A stretch of 32,629 bases of DNA from an uncultured Erysipelotrichaceae bacterium (GCA_910586285.1 CAJUGR010000006.1:1-32629); one strand, 5' to 3'. Numbered from the stretch's first letter, positions 1 through 9,192 are shown. Translations and numbers: made by a program. The notes: generated by a model not told the origin, from the sequence alone.

Positions 1-2
1 AC

Positions 3-131
3 CCGGGCGCAAATATGGGGGGTGCACTAACCGGCGATACGACCAACATTATGATGTATATGGGAATGGGATTTATGTCATTAGGGCAGATCTTTCTATT
101 ATTATTTAAAAGAAATAAGCATGAAGAATAA
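3..131 (+). CDS. C-terminal tail of a cell-surface protein (5' end outside window)
   Basis: The frame beginning at base 3 is open from the window edge to a TAA at 129-131, giving 42 residues. They contain a short TGDTTN motif, a hydrophobic stretch of about 20 residues rich in Met, Gly and Leu, and a charged KRNKHEE tail. That is the layout of a Gram-positive wall-sorting or membrane-anchor signal, although no LPxTG is visible in the part present. Inference: the end of a secreted surface protein. The other two forward frames contain stops. The function of the main body cannot be judged from here. Confidence 0.6.
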   Translation, partial: PGANMGGALTGDTTNIMMYMGMGFMSLGQIFLLLFKRNKHEE

Positions 132-335
132 ATATATGAAGAGGGAAAATGTAAGCGCAAGTTGATACTTATAGTGGTATGGAAAATCTTCACGTTTATC
201 ACTTTGCTCTACGCTAGATTCCATGTTATTTCTATAATAGATAAGTTAAGAATGAATGACGTATTTTTAAGTATATGATTAGGAAAGTTAAAGAAGAAAA
301 AACAAAGTGCAACGATCACTAAAATAATATTGATC

Positions 336-370
336 AACGGGTGTAATCAAACGGATAACACCTGTTTTTT
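336..370 (+). terminator. Intrinsic terminator downstream of the surface protein gene
   Basis: Stem AACGGGTGT (336-344) pairs with ACACCTGTT (358-366), with one G-T pair, and runs into six T (365-370). It lies about 200 bases after the stop at 131, so the transcript has a long 3' tail. Confidence 0.75.
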
Positions 371-672
371 CGTGAATATTTACTATTACTTAAATAGGGA
401 AAATTTGATTACTTTTATGAGCTTAATCGAAACTTCCGTCCTGTGAATGGCGCATCTGTTGGCACAAGGTGATAATTTCCACCCGTTTTAATCGTGCAAA
501 CCTTTTCAGTCTGTGATTTTATTGGCTAAAATAAATGTACTTTTTGACTCATTTCAGGAAATCATTGTAATTGAAAAAAAGATTTTTTTGGTACGTAGAA
601 AGATTGACTTTTTTCAAAAATATGCTGTCATTTTCATGCGTTGAAGAGCAATGATTACTTTTTCAGGAATGT

Positions 673-724
673 AACAAAAATTTCTTGATTTTCATAATTC
701 AATACCACAAATTTATTGTATAAT
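673..724 (+). promoter_or_regulatory. Candidate nrdD promoter with two NrdR-like boxes
   Basis: TATAAT at 719-724 is a good -10 hexamer, but no convincing -35 is present at 17 bp. Two similar AT-rich sites, ACAAAAATTTCTTGAT around 674-689 and CCACAAATTTATTGTA around 705-720, align with an exact 31-bp offset. NrdR boxes usually come in pairs three helical turns (31-32 bp) apart, and the second site overlaps the -10. The match to the NrdR consensus is partial, so this is a suggestion from spacing and position. Confidence 0.3.
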
Positions 725-791
725 TATAGCGTTGCGTGAGCAAATCACTTCACATATGAATCAAAAGATTGTACACTTATAGCGAAAATAG

Positions 792-826
792 AGAAAGTCA
801 GGGATTCCAATCATTCTTGACTTTCT
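792..826 (+). other. Stem-loop in the nrdD leader
   Basis: AGAAAGTCA (792-800) and TGACTTTCT (818-826) form a perfect 9-bp stem with a 17-base loop, about 43 bases before the nrdD start. There is no T-run after it, so it is not a normal terminator. It may stabilise the mRNA or be a binding site. Function unknown. Confidence 0.4.
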
Positions 827-869
827 TATGCGATATGAAGATGTTGGTAATGGAAAGGAAAGAGTTATT

Positions 870-3218
870 ATGTTGACGACGATTAAGAAAAGAGATGGAA
901 GAGAGATACATTTCTCACCGGAAAAAATCACAAGAGCCATTTTTTTGGCAGCCTCCAAAGTAGCGGAACAGGAAGGCATGAAGGCCGATTATCATACCGC
1001 AGAAAAATTAACCGATCAAGTAGTGAACTATCTGGAAGCACACTATCAGGGCGGCAGAGAGCCGGGGGTTGAGGATATTCAGGATGCGGTAGTGAAAACG
1101 CTGATTGAAAACGGTCACGCCAAGACCAGTGAGGCGTATATTTTATATCGCGCAGAGCGTAGTAAGATCCGTAACATGAAAACCCGTTTGATGAAGTCTA
1201 TTGAAGAAATTACTTTCGCGGACAGTAAAGATGCGGATGTGAAGCGTGAAAATGCGAATATTGACGGTAATACAGCGATGGGTACGATGCTGCAATACGG
1301 AAGCGCCGTTTCACGCGAGTTCTGTAAGAGTCAGCTGATGACACCTCAGTATGCACACTTGCATGACAACGGTGATATTCACATTCATGATATGGATTTT
1401 ATGAACATGGGTACGTTGACATGCTGCCAGATTGACTTGGATAAATTATTTACCGGCGGATTTTCCACCGGACACGGACATTTGCGCGAGCCGCAGGATA
1501 TTACCAGCTATGCGGCATTGGCAGCGATTGCCATTCAAAGCAATCAGAATGACCAGCATGGCGGTCAGAGTATTCCGGCTTTTGATTTCTATCTGGCTAA
1601 AGGTGTTGCCAAAACATTTCGTAAAGAATACATTGCCAATTTGAATCGGGCATTGGAATTGTTTATTAATTTAAACACCGATGTAAAAGCGGCGGTTGAA
1701 AAACTGGAAGCCGTAAGTGGTAAACAGCCGATGATTCAAATGGACGAGGGATTCTTAAATGAGATCAATAAAATGTTGGCAGAAGATTATGGCTTGGGTC
1801 GTGATCAAATTGAGCTCATCAATAAATTCACTTATAAAGAAGCATACAAAGATACTGATAAGAAAACTTTTCAAGCGATGGAAGGCTTTGTACACAATCT
1901 GAATACGATGCATTCTCGTGCCGGGGCTCAGGTACCGTTCTCCAGTATCAACTTCGGTACCGATATTTCTCCGGAAGGCCGAATGGTATCCGAAAAACTG
2001 ATGTTAGCCCAGGAAGCCGGTTTGGGCAATGGAGAAACACCGATCTTCCCGATCTTGATTTTTAAAGTAAAAGAAGGCATTAACTACAATCCGGAAGATC
2101 CAAACTACGATTTGTTTAAACTGGCTTGTCGAGTATCCGCAAAACGTTTATTCCCAAATTTCAGTTTCATGGATTCGCCGTTTAATTTACAGTACTATCA
2201 GGAAGGTCATCCGGAAACGGAAACGACTTATATGGGTTGCCGCACACGCGTTATGGGGAACATTAACGGACCGCAGATTGCGACCGGACGCGGCAATAAC
2301 TCATTTACTTCCATCAACCTTCCGCGATTAGGTATTAAACACGGCATTGTAACCAACGGAGAATTTAATGAAGCCGCATTCTTTAATGAGCTGGATGAAA
2401 AAATTGACATTGTGATTCAGCAGCTGTTAGAACGTCTGCAGATTCAGATGAAAAAGAAAGTGAAGAACTTCCCGTTCTTAATGGGACAGGGAGTATGGAT
2501 CGGCAGCGAATCTTTGGAGTGGGAAGATACGTTGGAAGAAATGGTAAAACAAGGTACGTTAACTATGGGCTTTATCGGCTTAGCGGAATGCTTGAAAGCA
2601 CTCATCGGTGAACATCACGGAGAAAGTGAACGTGCGCAGGAGTTAGGCTTGAAAATTGTAAAGCATATGCGTGATCGTATGGATGAGGCAACCGAACAAT
2701 ACCACTTGAATTTCTCATTGATCGCGACGCCGGCGGAGGGTTTATCCGGCCGTTTTACCCGCATCGATAAAAAAATATACGGAGAATTACCGGGTATTAC
2801 CGATCGGGATTACTATACCAATTCCTTCCATGTGCCGGTATATTATCACATTACCGCTTTCAAGAAGATTGAGAAAGAAGCGCCGTATCATGCTTTTACG
2901 AACGGCGGTCACATCTCTTATGTGGAAGTGGACGGTGATCCCAGCGACAATCTGGAAGCATTTGAGGCCATTGTTCGTTGTATGAAGGAACAACACATCG
3001 GTTACGGCAGTATCAACCACCCGGTAGATCGTGATCCAATTTGCGGTTATTCCGGTATTATTGAAGGCCATATTTGTCCGAAGTGCGGCCGTGATGAACG
3101 CGAAAGCGAATACCACTTTGAAAAGATTCGCCGCATTACCGGCTATTTGGTGGGGACGTTGGATCGTTTCAATAACGCCAAGGCCGCAGAAGAACGTGAC
3201 CGGGTAAAGCATGACTAA
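870..3218 (+). CDS. nrdD: Anaerobic (class III) ribonucleoside-triphosphate reductase
   Basis: Reduces ribonucleoside triphosphates to deoxy forms under anaerobic conditions using a glycyl radical. The 782-residue protein starts with an ATP-cone domain (TTIKKRDGREIHFSPEKI, residues 2-19 onward), followed by the catalytic barrel, and ends with RITGYLVGT, where Gly758 is the expected radical site. Cys725, Cys736 and Cys739 (CPKCG) form the C-terminal zinc site; only three Cys are obvious. The frame is open from an ATG at 828, but ATG 870 is preferred because GGAAAGGAAAGAG lies just upstream and the family begins near the ATP cone. The stop overlaps nrdG by 8 bases, implying coupled translation with its activase. 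Confidence 0.96.
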   Translation: MLTTIKKRDGREIHFSPEKITRAIFLAASKVAEQEGMKADYHTAEKLTDQVVNYLEAHYQGGREPGVEDIQDAVVKTLIENGHAKTSEAYILYRAERSKIRNMKTRLMKSIEEITFADSKDADVKRENANIDGNTAMGTMLQYGSAVSREFCKSQLMTPQYAHLHDNGDIHIHDMDFMNMGTLTCCQIDLDKLFTGGFSTGHGHLREPQDITSYAALAAIAIQSNQNDQHGGQSIPAFDFYLAKGVAKTFRKEYIANLNRALELFINLNTDVKAAVEKLEAVSGKQPMIQMDEGFLNEINKMLAEDYGLGRDQIELINKFTYKEAYKDTDKKTFQAMEGFVHNLNTMHSRAGAQVPFSSINFGTDISPEGRMVSEKLMLAQEAGLGNGETPIFPILIFKVKEGINYNPEDPNYDLFKLACRVSAKRLFPNFSFMDSPFNLQYYQEGHPETETTYMGCRTRVMGNINGPQIATGRGNNSFTSINLPRLGIKHGIVTNGEFNEAAFFNELDEKIDIVIQQLLERLQIQMKKKVKNFPFLMGQGVWIGSESLEWEDTLEEMVKQGTLTMGFIGLAECLKALIGEHHGESERAQELGLKIVKHMRDRMDEATEQYHLNFSLIATPAEGLSGRFTRIDKKIYGELPGITDRDYYTNSFHVPVYYHITAFKKIEKEAPYHAFTNGGHISYVEVDGDPSDNLEAFEAIVRCMKEQHIGYGSINHPVDRDPICGYSGIIEGHICPKCGRDERESEYHFEKIRRITGYLVGTLDRFNNAKAAEERDRVKHD

Positions 3219-3732
3219 AATTCGCTTGGCCTCTCCGCTCCAGCAAGATTCCATTGTGGATGGGCCAGGAATTCGTATGGTGCTGTGGACACAAGGGTGT
3301 GAACACCACTGCCCAAACTGTCATAATCCACAGACACATGATCTGCATGGGGGATTTCTCTGTGATGTGGAGGAATGTATTCATCAGATCATGGAAGCTC
3401 CTCTGCAAACGGGATTGACGTTGTCCGGCGGTGAACCGTTCCTACAAGCGGAAGCGCTGATCCCGATTGCCCTAGCAGCGAAAAAAAAGCACTGGAGCCT
3501 GTGGGCTTATAGTGGCTTTACTTTTGAACAACTTATGGCGGATTCCAAAAAACGATCATTACTGGAGTTGTTGGATGTATTGGTCGATGGAAAATTTGTT
3601 GAGCAATTAAAAGATTATCGGTTGAGATTTAAAGGCAGTAAGAACCAACGAATTATTGATGTGCCTACAAGTTTAAAACAACAGCGTGTTGTTCTCAGTT
3701 CTTATGATACAAACAATCAATTTGAAAAGTGA
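3211..3732 (+). CDS. nrdG: Anaerobic ribonucleotide reductase activating protein (radical SAM)
   Basis: Radical-SAM activase that generates the glycyl radical on NrdD. The CxxxCxxC motif at Cys30, Cys34 and Cys37 (GCEHHCPNC) binds the 4Fe-4S cluster, and LSGGEPF is the usual SAM-binding GGE motif. At 173 residues the length is normal. The start ATG overlaps the end of nrdD, and the stop codon lies inside the terminator stem, so the two genes form one compact unit. Confidence 0.95.
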   Translation: MTKIRLASPLQQDSIVDGPGIRMVLWTQGCEHHCPNCHNPQTHDLHGGFLCDVEECIHQIMEAPLQTGLTLSGGEPFLQAEALIPIALAAKKKHWSLWAYSGFTFEQLMADSKKRSLLELLDVLVDGKFVEQLKDYRLRFKGSKNQRIIDVPTSLKQQRVVLSSYDTNNQFEK

Positions 3733-3761
3733 TAAGGCAAGATCGCCTTATCACTTTTTTT
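3725..3761 (+). terminator. Terminator of nrdDG
   Basis: Perfect 10-bp stem GTGATAAGGC (3729-3738) / GCCTTATCAC (3745-3754) with a 6-base loop, followed by seven T. Preceding A residues could let it act in both directions. Confidence 0.93.
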
Positions 3762-3848
3762 GGCTTATCGTGTTTCTTGATTCGCAACATGCTTATGATT
3801 TGATATGTTATGCTGATGATCGCTTTGTTGATTTATTATTACTTCATC

Positions 3849-3876
3849 AAAAAAACGGCATGAATTTAAGCCGTTT
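3849..3876 (-). terminator. Terminator of the aro-tyrA operon
   Basis: On the minus strand AAACGGC pairs with GCCGTTT across a 10-base loop, followed by further T residues. The stem overlaps the tyrA stop codon and closes the five-gene operon. Confidence 0.88.
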
Positions 3877-4735
3877 ATGATTGTTTTGGTTTATCAAAAT
3901 ACTTACGCCGTTTCGTGGAGCGAATCATAAGTTCCTTTAGCTGTTCTCCGTCTTCGTGAACCAAAGTTTGTTTGACTGTATTCAGTGCATTTTCGAAATC
4001 TTCAATTTCCTGAATCAGATTTTGTTTATTTAGGAAAAACAATTCAGTCCAAAGGTTTTCGTTGATTTTGGCGATTCGCGTCAAATCACGGAAGCTGTCC
4101 CCGGTATACTTGACCAGATCGGGATTATCATTCGCATTCATTAAAGAAATGGCAATCGCATGTGTTAACTGAGATACATAACCGATCATTTCGTCATGTT
4201 TCTGCGGGGTAAGAATACTGATGTTCGCAAACTCCAATTCCTGCGCAAATTTCTTTAGAAAGGAAATGGCCTCAGGAGTGTTGGCATCGGTCGGTGTAAT
4301 GATGAAATTTGCTTGGCGAAACATATCATCATTGGCATAAGCAACCCCACTGACTTCTTTACCGGCCATCGGGTGGGAAGCGATAAATTCCACCGGATCT
4401 GTTTTTAACAGTGCTTGACAACGCTCCACAATGGAACATTTTACCCCGGATACATCGCTAATCAGACATCCTTTTTTAAAGTGTTGACGCTTGGCTTGAA
4501 TCCATTCTACCATCGTGTTGGGATAAAGACCGAAGAAGACAACATCGGCATGACGAATAAGAGATTCATCAAATACAGCTCCCTCTTCAATGATGTCATG
4601 CTTTTTGGCATAGGAGATGGCATCGGAGTTGATGTCAATGGCACTCACATGATAGCCCCGCTTTGATAGGGCATAAGCGTAGCTGCCGCCCATTAATCCC
4701 AGACCGATAATGAGAAATCGAGTATCCTTATTCAT
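3875..4735 (-). CDS. tyrA: Prephenate dehydrogenase
   Basis: Oxidatively decarboxylates prephenate to 4-hydroxyphenylpyruvate, the committed step to tyrosine. The 286-residue protein opens with a Rossmann NAD-binding motif GLGLMGGS (residues 11-18). SHPMAGKE and the later QLTHAIA stretch match conserved active-site regions of the TyrA family. No C-terminal ACT domain is apparent, so feedback control probably acts elsewhere, for example on AroF or by leader attenuation. ATG overlaps the end of aroA by 8 bases, with GAGGTAG upstream as ribosome site. Last gene of the operon. Confidence 0.93.
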   Translation of the reverse strand: MNKDTRFLIIGLGLMGGSYAYALSKRGYHVSAIDINSDAISYAKKHDIIEEGAVFDESLIRHADVVFFGLYPNTMVEWIQAKRQHFKKGCLISDVSGVKCSIVERCQALLKTDPVEFIASHPMAGKEVSGVAYANDDMFRQANFIITPTDANTPEAISFLKKFAQELEFANISILTPQKHDEMIGYVSQLTHAIAISLMNANDNPDLVKYTGDSFRDLTRIAKINENLWTELFFLNKQNLIQEIEDFENALNTVKQTLVHEDGEQLKELMIRSTKRRKYFDKPKQS

Positions 4736-5996
4736 AACGCGCTACCTCAATCCCTACGCTTTTGAGATCATCAAAGAATTGCGGATAGGATTTGGCCACA
4801 GCATGGGCACCGATAATGGTACAGGGATTTTGACATAGCGTTGCGGCAACAGCCATGCTCATAACGATACGATGATCCCCATGTCCCTCTAAGGTGACAC
4901 CTCCGGGATAGGTGGATTGTCCTTCAATATAAATATCACCGTCTTTACTGTGAATGTTAACCCCCAGTTTGGTGAGTTCTGTTTCCATGGCGGCGATGCG
5001 ATCGCTCTCTTTGAGTCGCAATCGTCCGGCGTTTTTGATATGGGTTTTTCCTTGTGCAAACGCTGCGAGTACACAGAGAATCGGCCCCAGATCCGGACAA
5101 TCAGCCAAATCGATTTCACAGCCCTTGACTTCACTCTTGGCGATTTGATAACCGTTGGGAATTTCCCGATAATTCACGTTTGCCTGTTTTAAGATTTTCA
5201 TAATTACCTTATCTCCCTGTTTGGAAGTATGGCTGACACCGGTGATCGACAGATCATGATGAAGTGCCCCCAGACAGGCAAAGAATGCAAGTTGAGAATA
5301 GTCACCTTCGATGGTATAACAACCGGCATGATATTTTTGTCTGCCTTTAATTTTGATGATATTGGCGTTTGCAAATTCAGTGGTAATACCGAAATGCTCC
5401 AGCATCTGCATTGTTAAAATGACATAGGAACGTGATTCAAACGGTTCTTGAATCGTAATATAGGAGTCTTGTTCGCAAAGAGGAAGCGTAAATAATAAAC
5501 CGCTGATAAACTGACTGGACACATCGCCGGCCAAAGTGATATTGCCGCTATGCAAGGCGCCTTCGATCGTGATCCTGTCGTCTTGATGTTCAAAACGAAG
5601 ACCCTGTGCATGAAATAATTCCTCATATACGCTTTGCGGACGTTCCATTAATCGACCGCGTCCGGTAAAGGTGATCGACCTGTCACATAATGAGAATAAG
5701 GGAATGAAGAAACGCAGCGTAGATCCGGATTCATTACAGAAGATTTCTTGACTTTGGCACCGGGAAAAGTCGTTAATTCCCTTGATTTCGACAAAGTCAT
5801 CATGGGTGGTGATTTCTGCCCCCAATGCCCGCATTCCTTCGATTGTTGTTAAAATATCTTGTGAGTATGCCACGTTATCAATACGGCTGATTCCACTCGC
5901 AAGGGACGCACAGATGATGGCACGATGTGCCATGCTTTTACTGGGGGGAATCAAGACATTGCCATGACATGAGGAAGGATAGATTTTGGCAATCAT
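4728..5996 (-). CDS. aroA: 3-phosphoshikimate 1-carboxyvinyltransferase (EPSP synthase)
   Basis: Transfers enolpyruvate from PEP to shikimate-3-phosphate. The PPSKSMAHR motif (residues 17-25) supplies Lys20, Ser21 and Arg25 for substrate binding. NESGSTLRFF replaces the GNAGTAMR type of loop found in enterobacterial enzymes, and RLKESDRI and GDHRIVMS occur toward the C-terminus. Length 422 is normal. The ATG overlaps the aroF stop by 4 bases, and GGGAGGG lies at a good distance upstream. Confidence 0.95.
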   Translation of the reverse strand: MIAKIYPSSCHGNVLIPPSKSMAHRAIICASLASGISRIDNVAYSQDILTTIEGMRALGAEITTHDDFVEIKGINDFSRCQSQEIFCNESGSTLRFFIPLFSLCDRSITFTGRGRLMERPQSVYEELFHAQGLRFEHQDDRITIEGALHSGNITLAGDVSSQFISGLLFTLPLCEQDSYITIQEPFESRSYVILTMQMLEHFGITTEFANANIIKIKGRQKYHAGCYTIEGDYSQLAFFACLGALHHDLSITGVSHTSKQGDKVIMKILKQANVNYREIPNGYQIAKSEVKGCEIDLADCPDLGPILCVLAAFAQGKTHIKNAGRLRLKESDRIAAMETELTKLGVNIHSKDGDIYIEGQSTYPGGVTLEGHGDHRIVMSMAVAATLCQNPCTIIGAHAVAKSYPQFFDDLKSVGIEVARYE

Positions 5997-7012
5997 GCGA
6001 TATCCCTCCCGATCACTTGAGCGATGGTACGTCCCTTTTGAATCAATTCCGTAAATTTATGCGGTTTTAATGATTGTGCGCCATCCGACCAGGCACATTG
6101 CGGATTTTCATGAACTTCAATAATCAAGCCATCTGCCCCGGCCGCAATGGCTGCGAGTGACATAGATTCGACAAGCTTCCAATCCCCGGTCGCATGACTG
6201 GGATCAATGATAATCGGCAAATGTGTTTTTTCTTTGATAATCGGAATCACACTGAGATCTAACGTATTGCGGGTGTATGGCTCAAAGGTACGAATACCGC
6301 GTTCACAGAAGATGACTTGATCATTGCCCTCCGACATGATATATTCGGCAGCCATAATCCATTCTTCAATGGTGTTAGCCAACCCTCGTTTTAATAAAAC
6401 CGGCTTGGTAGTTTTGCCTACGGCTTTTAACAAATCAAAGTTTTGCATATTCCGGGCACCGATTTGAATGATATCGACATTTTCAACAAACTCATCCAGC
6501 TTATCGGCGCTCATCAGTTCGGTAACAATTGGCAATCCGGTTTGTGCTTTGGCTTTCTTTAAAGCCAAGATGCCTTTTTTACCTAATCCCTGAAACGCAT
6601 AGGGGGAAGTACGCGGTTTATAGGCACCGCCGCGAAGCATACATCCGCCGCTTTCTTTAACGGCTTGAGCAATTTGACATATTGATGCTTCACCTTCTAC
6701 TGAACAAGGTCCGCCGATCACAACGATATTTTCCTTACCGCCGATTTTGATTCCGTCAACTTCGACAATAGTATCTTCCGGATGAAACAGTCGGTTGGCT
6801 TTTTTATAAGGAGCGCCGACCCGCACCACACTTTCCACATAAGGATTGGCTTCAATTTGTTTGGGGTCAATGATCGAGGTATCGCCGACCAAACCGAAGA
6901 CGTTGTAGTTTTCACCAATGCTGGAATGGATTTGAAGACCCTTGGCAGCCAAGCGTCCCATCACGGCATCGATTTCTGCTTTCGGGGCGGTCTTTTTCAT
7001 CGTAATGATCAT
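5993..7012 (-). CDS. aroF: 3-deoxy-7-phosphoheptulonate (DAHP) synthase with N-terminal regulatory domain
   Basis: First enzyme of the shikimate pathway, condensing PEP and erythrose-4-phosphate. Residues 1 to about 75 look like the ferredoxin-like/ACT-like regulatory domain of the type I-beta enzymes (Thermotoga type), in which tyrosine or phenylalanine bind. The catalytic barrel follows with GGPCSVEG (Cys103), KPRTSPYAFQG and DPSHATG. No chorismate mutase domain is fused. ATG 7012 overlaps the aroC stop by 4 bases; a second Met at residue 5 is less well placed from the ribosome site. Feedback inhibition by an aromatic amino acid is inferred from the domain, not shown. Confidence 0.94.
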   Translation of the reverse strand: MIITMKKTAPKAEIDAVMGRLAAKGLQIHSSIGENYNVFGLVGDTSIIDPKQIEANPYVESVVRVGAPYKKANRLFHPEDTIVEVDGIKIGGKENIVVIGGPCSVEGEASICQIAQAVKESGGCMLRGGAYKPRTSPYAFQGLGKKGILALKKAKAQTGLPIVTELMSADKLDEFVENVDIIQIGARNMQNFDLLKAVGKTTKPVLLKRGLANTIEEWIMAAEYIMSEGNDQVIFCERGIRTFEPYTRNTLDLSVIPIIKEKTHLPIIIDPSHATGDWKLVESMSLAAIAAGADGLIIEVHENPQCAWSDGAQSLKPHKFTELIQKGRTIAQVIGRDIA

Positions 7013-8133
7013 ATAGTTTCCTCTTTTCTATGATTTTGCAGGGCAACGACAGCACAGCGTTCCATGTAAAGATCCAAGATGGCTAATGCCAATACACTGT
7101 CGACTACGACACGGGCACGATGGATGATGGCCGGATCATGCCGTCCTTGAATCATGAGCTTTTCCGCTTCATGCGTTGTTTTATGAATTGTATCCTGCTC
7201 CTTGTATATGGAAGGAGTGGGCTTAATGCAAGTGTTGATAAGCAGCGGCATTCCATTGGTAATCCCGCCGTTAATCCCGCCGTTATGATTGGTACGGGTT
7301 TTGATCCGATCATTTTCACAGAGGATGGCATCATTGGCTTCACTGCCAAACAGATTGGCAAAGCCAAAGCCGTGTCCGAAAGAAACTCCCTTAACAGCCG
7401 GGATACTGTAAAGATAATGAGCGATCACACTTTCCATGGAATCGAAGAACGGTTCTCCCAGTCCTGCGGGTACATGAATCGCAGCACTTTCCAGAATGCC
7501 GCCGACACTGTCGCCATCGGCTGCTGCTGCTTCTATGGCTTCTTTCATCCGTTGAGCGCTTCTTTCATCCAGAACCGGAAAGTCGATCGTTTCCAATTTG
7601 TGCAGCTGTTCTTCCAGCAATGTTTCCTGTGATGCAAAAGCACAATCCTCAATGCCGTGACAACAACGAATATGAGTACCTAATTCAATGCCATTGGCTT
7701 TTAAAATCTGCTGGGCAATGGCGCCGGCTGCTACTAATGGGGCAGTGATACGGCCGCTGAAGTGTCCGCCGCCGCGATAATCCTGATATCCGAAATATTT
7801 GATGTCGCCGCTGTAATCCGCATGAGATGGCCGCAAGCGATTTTTGGTTTTTTCATAATCCTGTGAATGCTGAGCCTTATTTTCCATCAGTATCGTTAAC
7901 GGTGTACCGGTTGTAAAGCCTTCAAATACGCCACTGACGATGATCGGCTGATCCGGTTCATGACGCTGGGTGGAAATGCGCCCTTTGGCCTTGCGCTGTT
8001 CTAAACGCATAGCGATCCAGTCTTCATCAATGCGGATGCCGGCCGGTAAACCATCGAGCGTCACTCCAATGGCTTTTCCGTGGCTCTCGCCGAAAATGGT
8101 ACAGCTGATATGTCTTCCGATTGTATTTTTCAT
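7009..8133 (-). CDS. aroC: Chorismate synthase
   Basis: Converts EPSP to chorismate with reduced FMN. The N-terminal signature GESHGKAIGVTLDGLPAG and a downstream RPSHADY stretch are diagnostic, and later segments (GHGFGFANLFGSEAND) fit the family. The frame is open up to 8211, but ATG 8133 (MKNTIGRHIS) is chosen: it overlaps the aroB stop as ATGA, has GGAG 12 bases upstream and gives the usual N-terminus. Length 374. Confidence 0.95.
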   Translation of the reverse strand: MKNTIGRHISCTIFGESHGKAIGVTLDGLPAGIRIDEDWIAMRLEQRKAKGRISTQRHEPDQPIIVSGVFEGFTTGTPLTILMENKAQHSQDYEKTKNRLRPSHADYSGDIKYFGYQDYRGGGHFSGRITAPLVAAGAIAQQILKANGIELGTHIRCCHGIEDCAFASQETLLEEQLHKLETIDFPVLDERSAQRMKEAIEAAAADGDSVGGILESAAIHVPAGLGEPFFDSMESVIAHYLYSIPAVKGVSFGHGFGFANLFGSEANDAILCENDRIKTRTNHNGGINGGITNGMPLLINTCIKPTPSIYKEQDTIHKTTHEAEKLMIQGRHDPAIIHRARVVVDSVLALAILDLYMERCAVVALQNHRKEETI

Positions 8134-9140
8134 AAGCTTTTCTCCATGAATGAGGCAATTTCTGCTAATGTCATGGGAACAACCTCTGCGTTTCCAAGCG
8201 ATCGTACCCATATGGTATCCACGGTATTGTGATCGGCTTTTTTATCATTACGCATCACATTTAACCATTGGTCATAGTCTTTCGTTACCAACGAAGGCAT
8301 GTTTAGACGATCATATATTTTAGCGACTCGTTGTTTTAAATCGGAATCATCGATAAAATACATCATGCCAAAGGCAACGCATTCTCCGTGATAATAATCA
8401 TGAAGATGATGACAGGATTCAATCGCATGTCCGATCGTATGACCGAAATTCAGTATTTTACGCAATCCTTGTTCTTTTTCATCTTGTTCGACAACATTCT
8501 TTTTGACAGCCAATGCTTTGGCGATGATTTCATCTAAATGATCCTCGATATGATCTTGTTCAAATAACGAAAAGAGCTTAGAATCCGCAATCAACCCGGC
8601 TTTGAGTGCTTCCACCAGTCCATTGTAATAATGGCGTTTGGGCAGTGTGATAAGAGTATCAGGATCAATAAATACGGCTTTGGGCTGATAAAAAGCACCG
8701 ATGATATTTTTCACGCCATCCAGATTGATGGCTACTTTCCCGCCGATGGAAGAATCAATCTGTGATAATGTTGTGGTGGGAATTTGAATGAAGTCAATTC
8801 CTCTCATGTAGGACGCTGCAACGAATCCGGATAAATCTCCGACCACACCGCCGCCCAACGCCACAATGAGATCTTTACGGGAAAAGTGATGCCGCAACAG
8901 CTCCTGACACAATTCCTGATAGACGGGAAATGATTTTGAGCCTTCTCCTTGTTTCACTGTATGGACGATAGGATCATCGCATTGGTCGGATATGATCTTT
9001 ACATATTCATCAGGTACTCCTTCATCTGTTATGATAAGTACATTACGTTGTAATGAGATCATTTTATGGATTCGGTGTAGACAACCGTGTTCCAGATGAA
9101 TATCATAGCTGTGTTCTCCTAAATTCATATGCAGTATCAT
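8130..9140 (-). CDS. aroB: 3-dehydroquinate synthase
   Basis: Converts DAHP to 3-dehydroquinate with NAD and a divalent metal. The motifs GGGVVGDLSGFVAASYMRG, IPTTTLSQIDSSIGGK and NFGHTIGHAIE contain the cofactor- and metal-binding residues. The frame is open to 9176, but ATG 9140 sits 6 bases after AAAGGAGG and gives 336 residues, close to the family norm. The upstream part of the frame lies in the leader terminator. First structural gene of the operon and overlapping aroC by 4 bases. Confidence 0.95.
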   Translation of the reverse strand: MILHMNLGEHSYDIHLEHGCLHRIHKMISLQRNVLIITDEGVPDEYVKIISDQCDDPIVHTVKQGEGSKSFPVYQELCQELLRHHFSRKDLIVALGGGVVGDLSGFVAASYMRGIDFIQIPTTTLSQIDSSIGGKVAINLDGVKNIIGAFYQPKAVFIDPDTLITLPKRHYYNGLVEALKAGLIADSKLFSLFEQDHIEDHLDEIIAKALAVKKNVVEQDEKEQGLRKILNFGHTIGHAIESCHHLHDYYHGECVAFGMMYFIDDSDLKQRVAKIYDRLNMPSLVTKDYDQWLNVMRNDKKADHNTVDTIWVRSLGNAEVVPMTLAEIASFMEKSL

Positions 9141-9158
9141 TATGATTCCTCCTTTATG

Positions 9159-9192
9159 AAAAAAGCACCGTTTCAAAATTCACGATGCTTTT
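9159..9192 (-). terminator. Leader (attenuator) terminator before aroB
   Basis: On the minus strand AAAAGCATCGT (9192-9182) pairs over 11 bp with ACGGTGCTTTT (9171-9161), with one T-G pair, a 10-base loop and a run of six T (9164-9159). It ends 5 bases before the aroB ribosome site, so read-through decides expression of all five genes. Confidence 0.88.

Larger units (their letters stand above)
132..869. other. Gene-free stretch before nrdD
   Basis: About 740 AT-rich bases with no convincing coding frame on either strand. It holds a rho-independent terminator (336-370), A/T tracts including a TTGAAAAAA / TTTTTTCAA inverted repeat near 570-620, two NrdR-like boxes with a -10 hexamer (673-724) and a 9-bp stem-loop (792-826). 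The ORF that begins at 828 is the nrdD frame extended upstream through the leader. Nothing else was recognised. Confidence 0.6.

Noticed and set aside
545..625. A/T-rich inverted repeat TTGAAAAAA / TTTTTTCAA as a terminator
   Set aside because: The stem is only A-T rich with a long loop and the tract is expected by composition; the terminator at 336-370 already serves the upstream gene.
371..720. Cobalamin-type riboswitch before nrdD
   Set aside because: GGCACAAGGTGATAATTTCC near 459-480 looked suggestive, but the B12-box and surrounding helices could not be found.
3686..3880. 64-codon ORF across the nrdG 3' end
   Set aside because: It runs through the nrdG end and its terminator, has no ribosome site and reads as low-complexity non-protein sequence.
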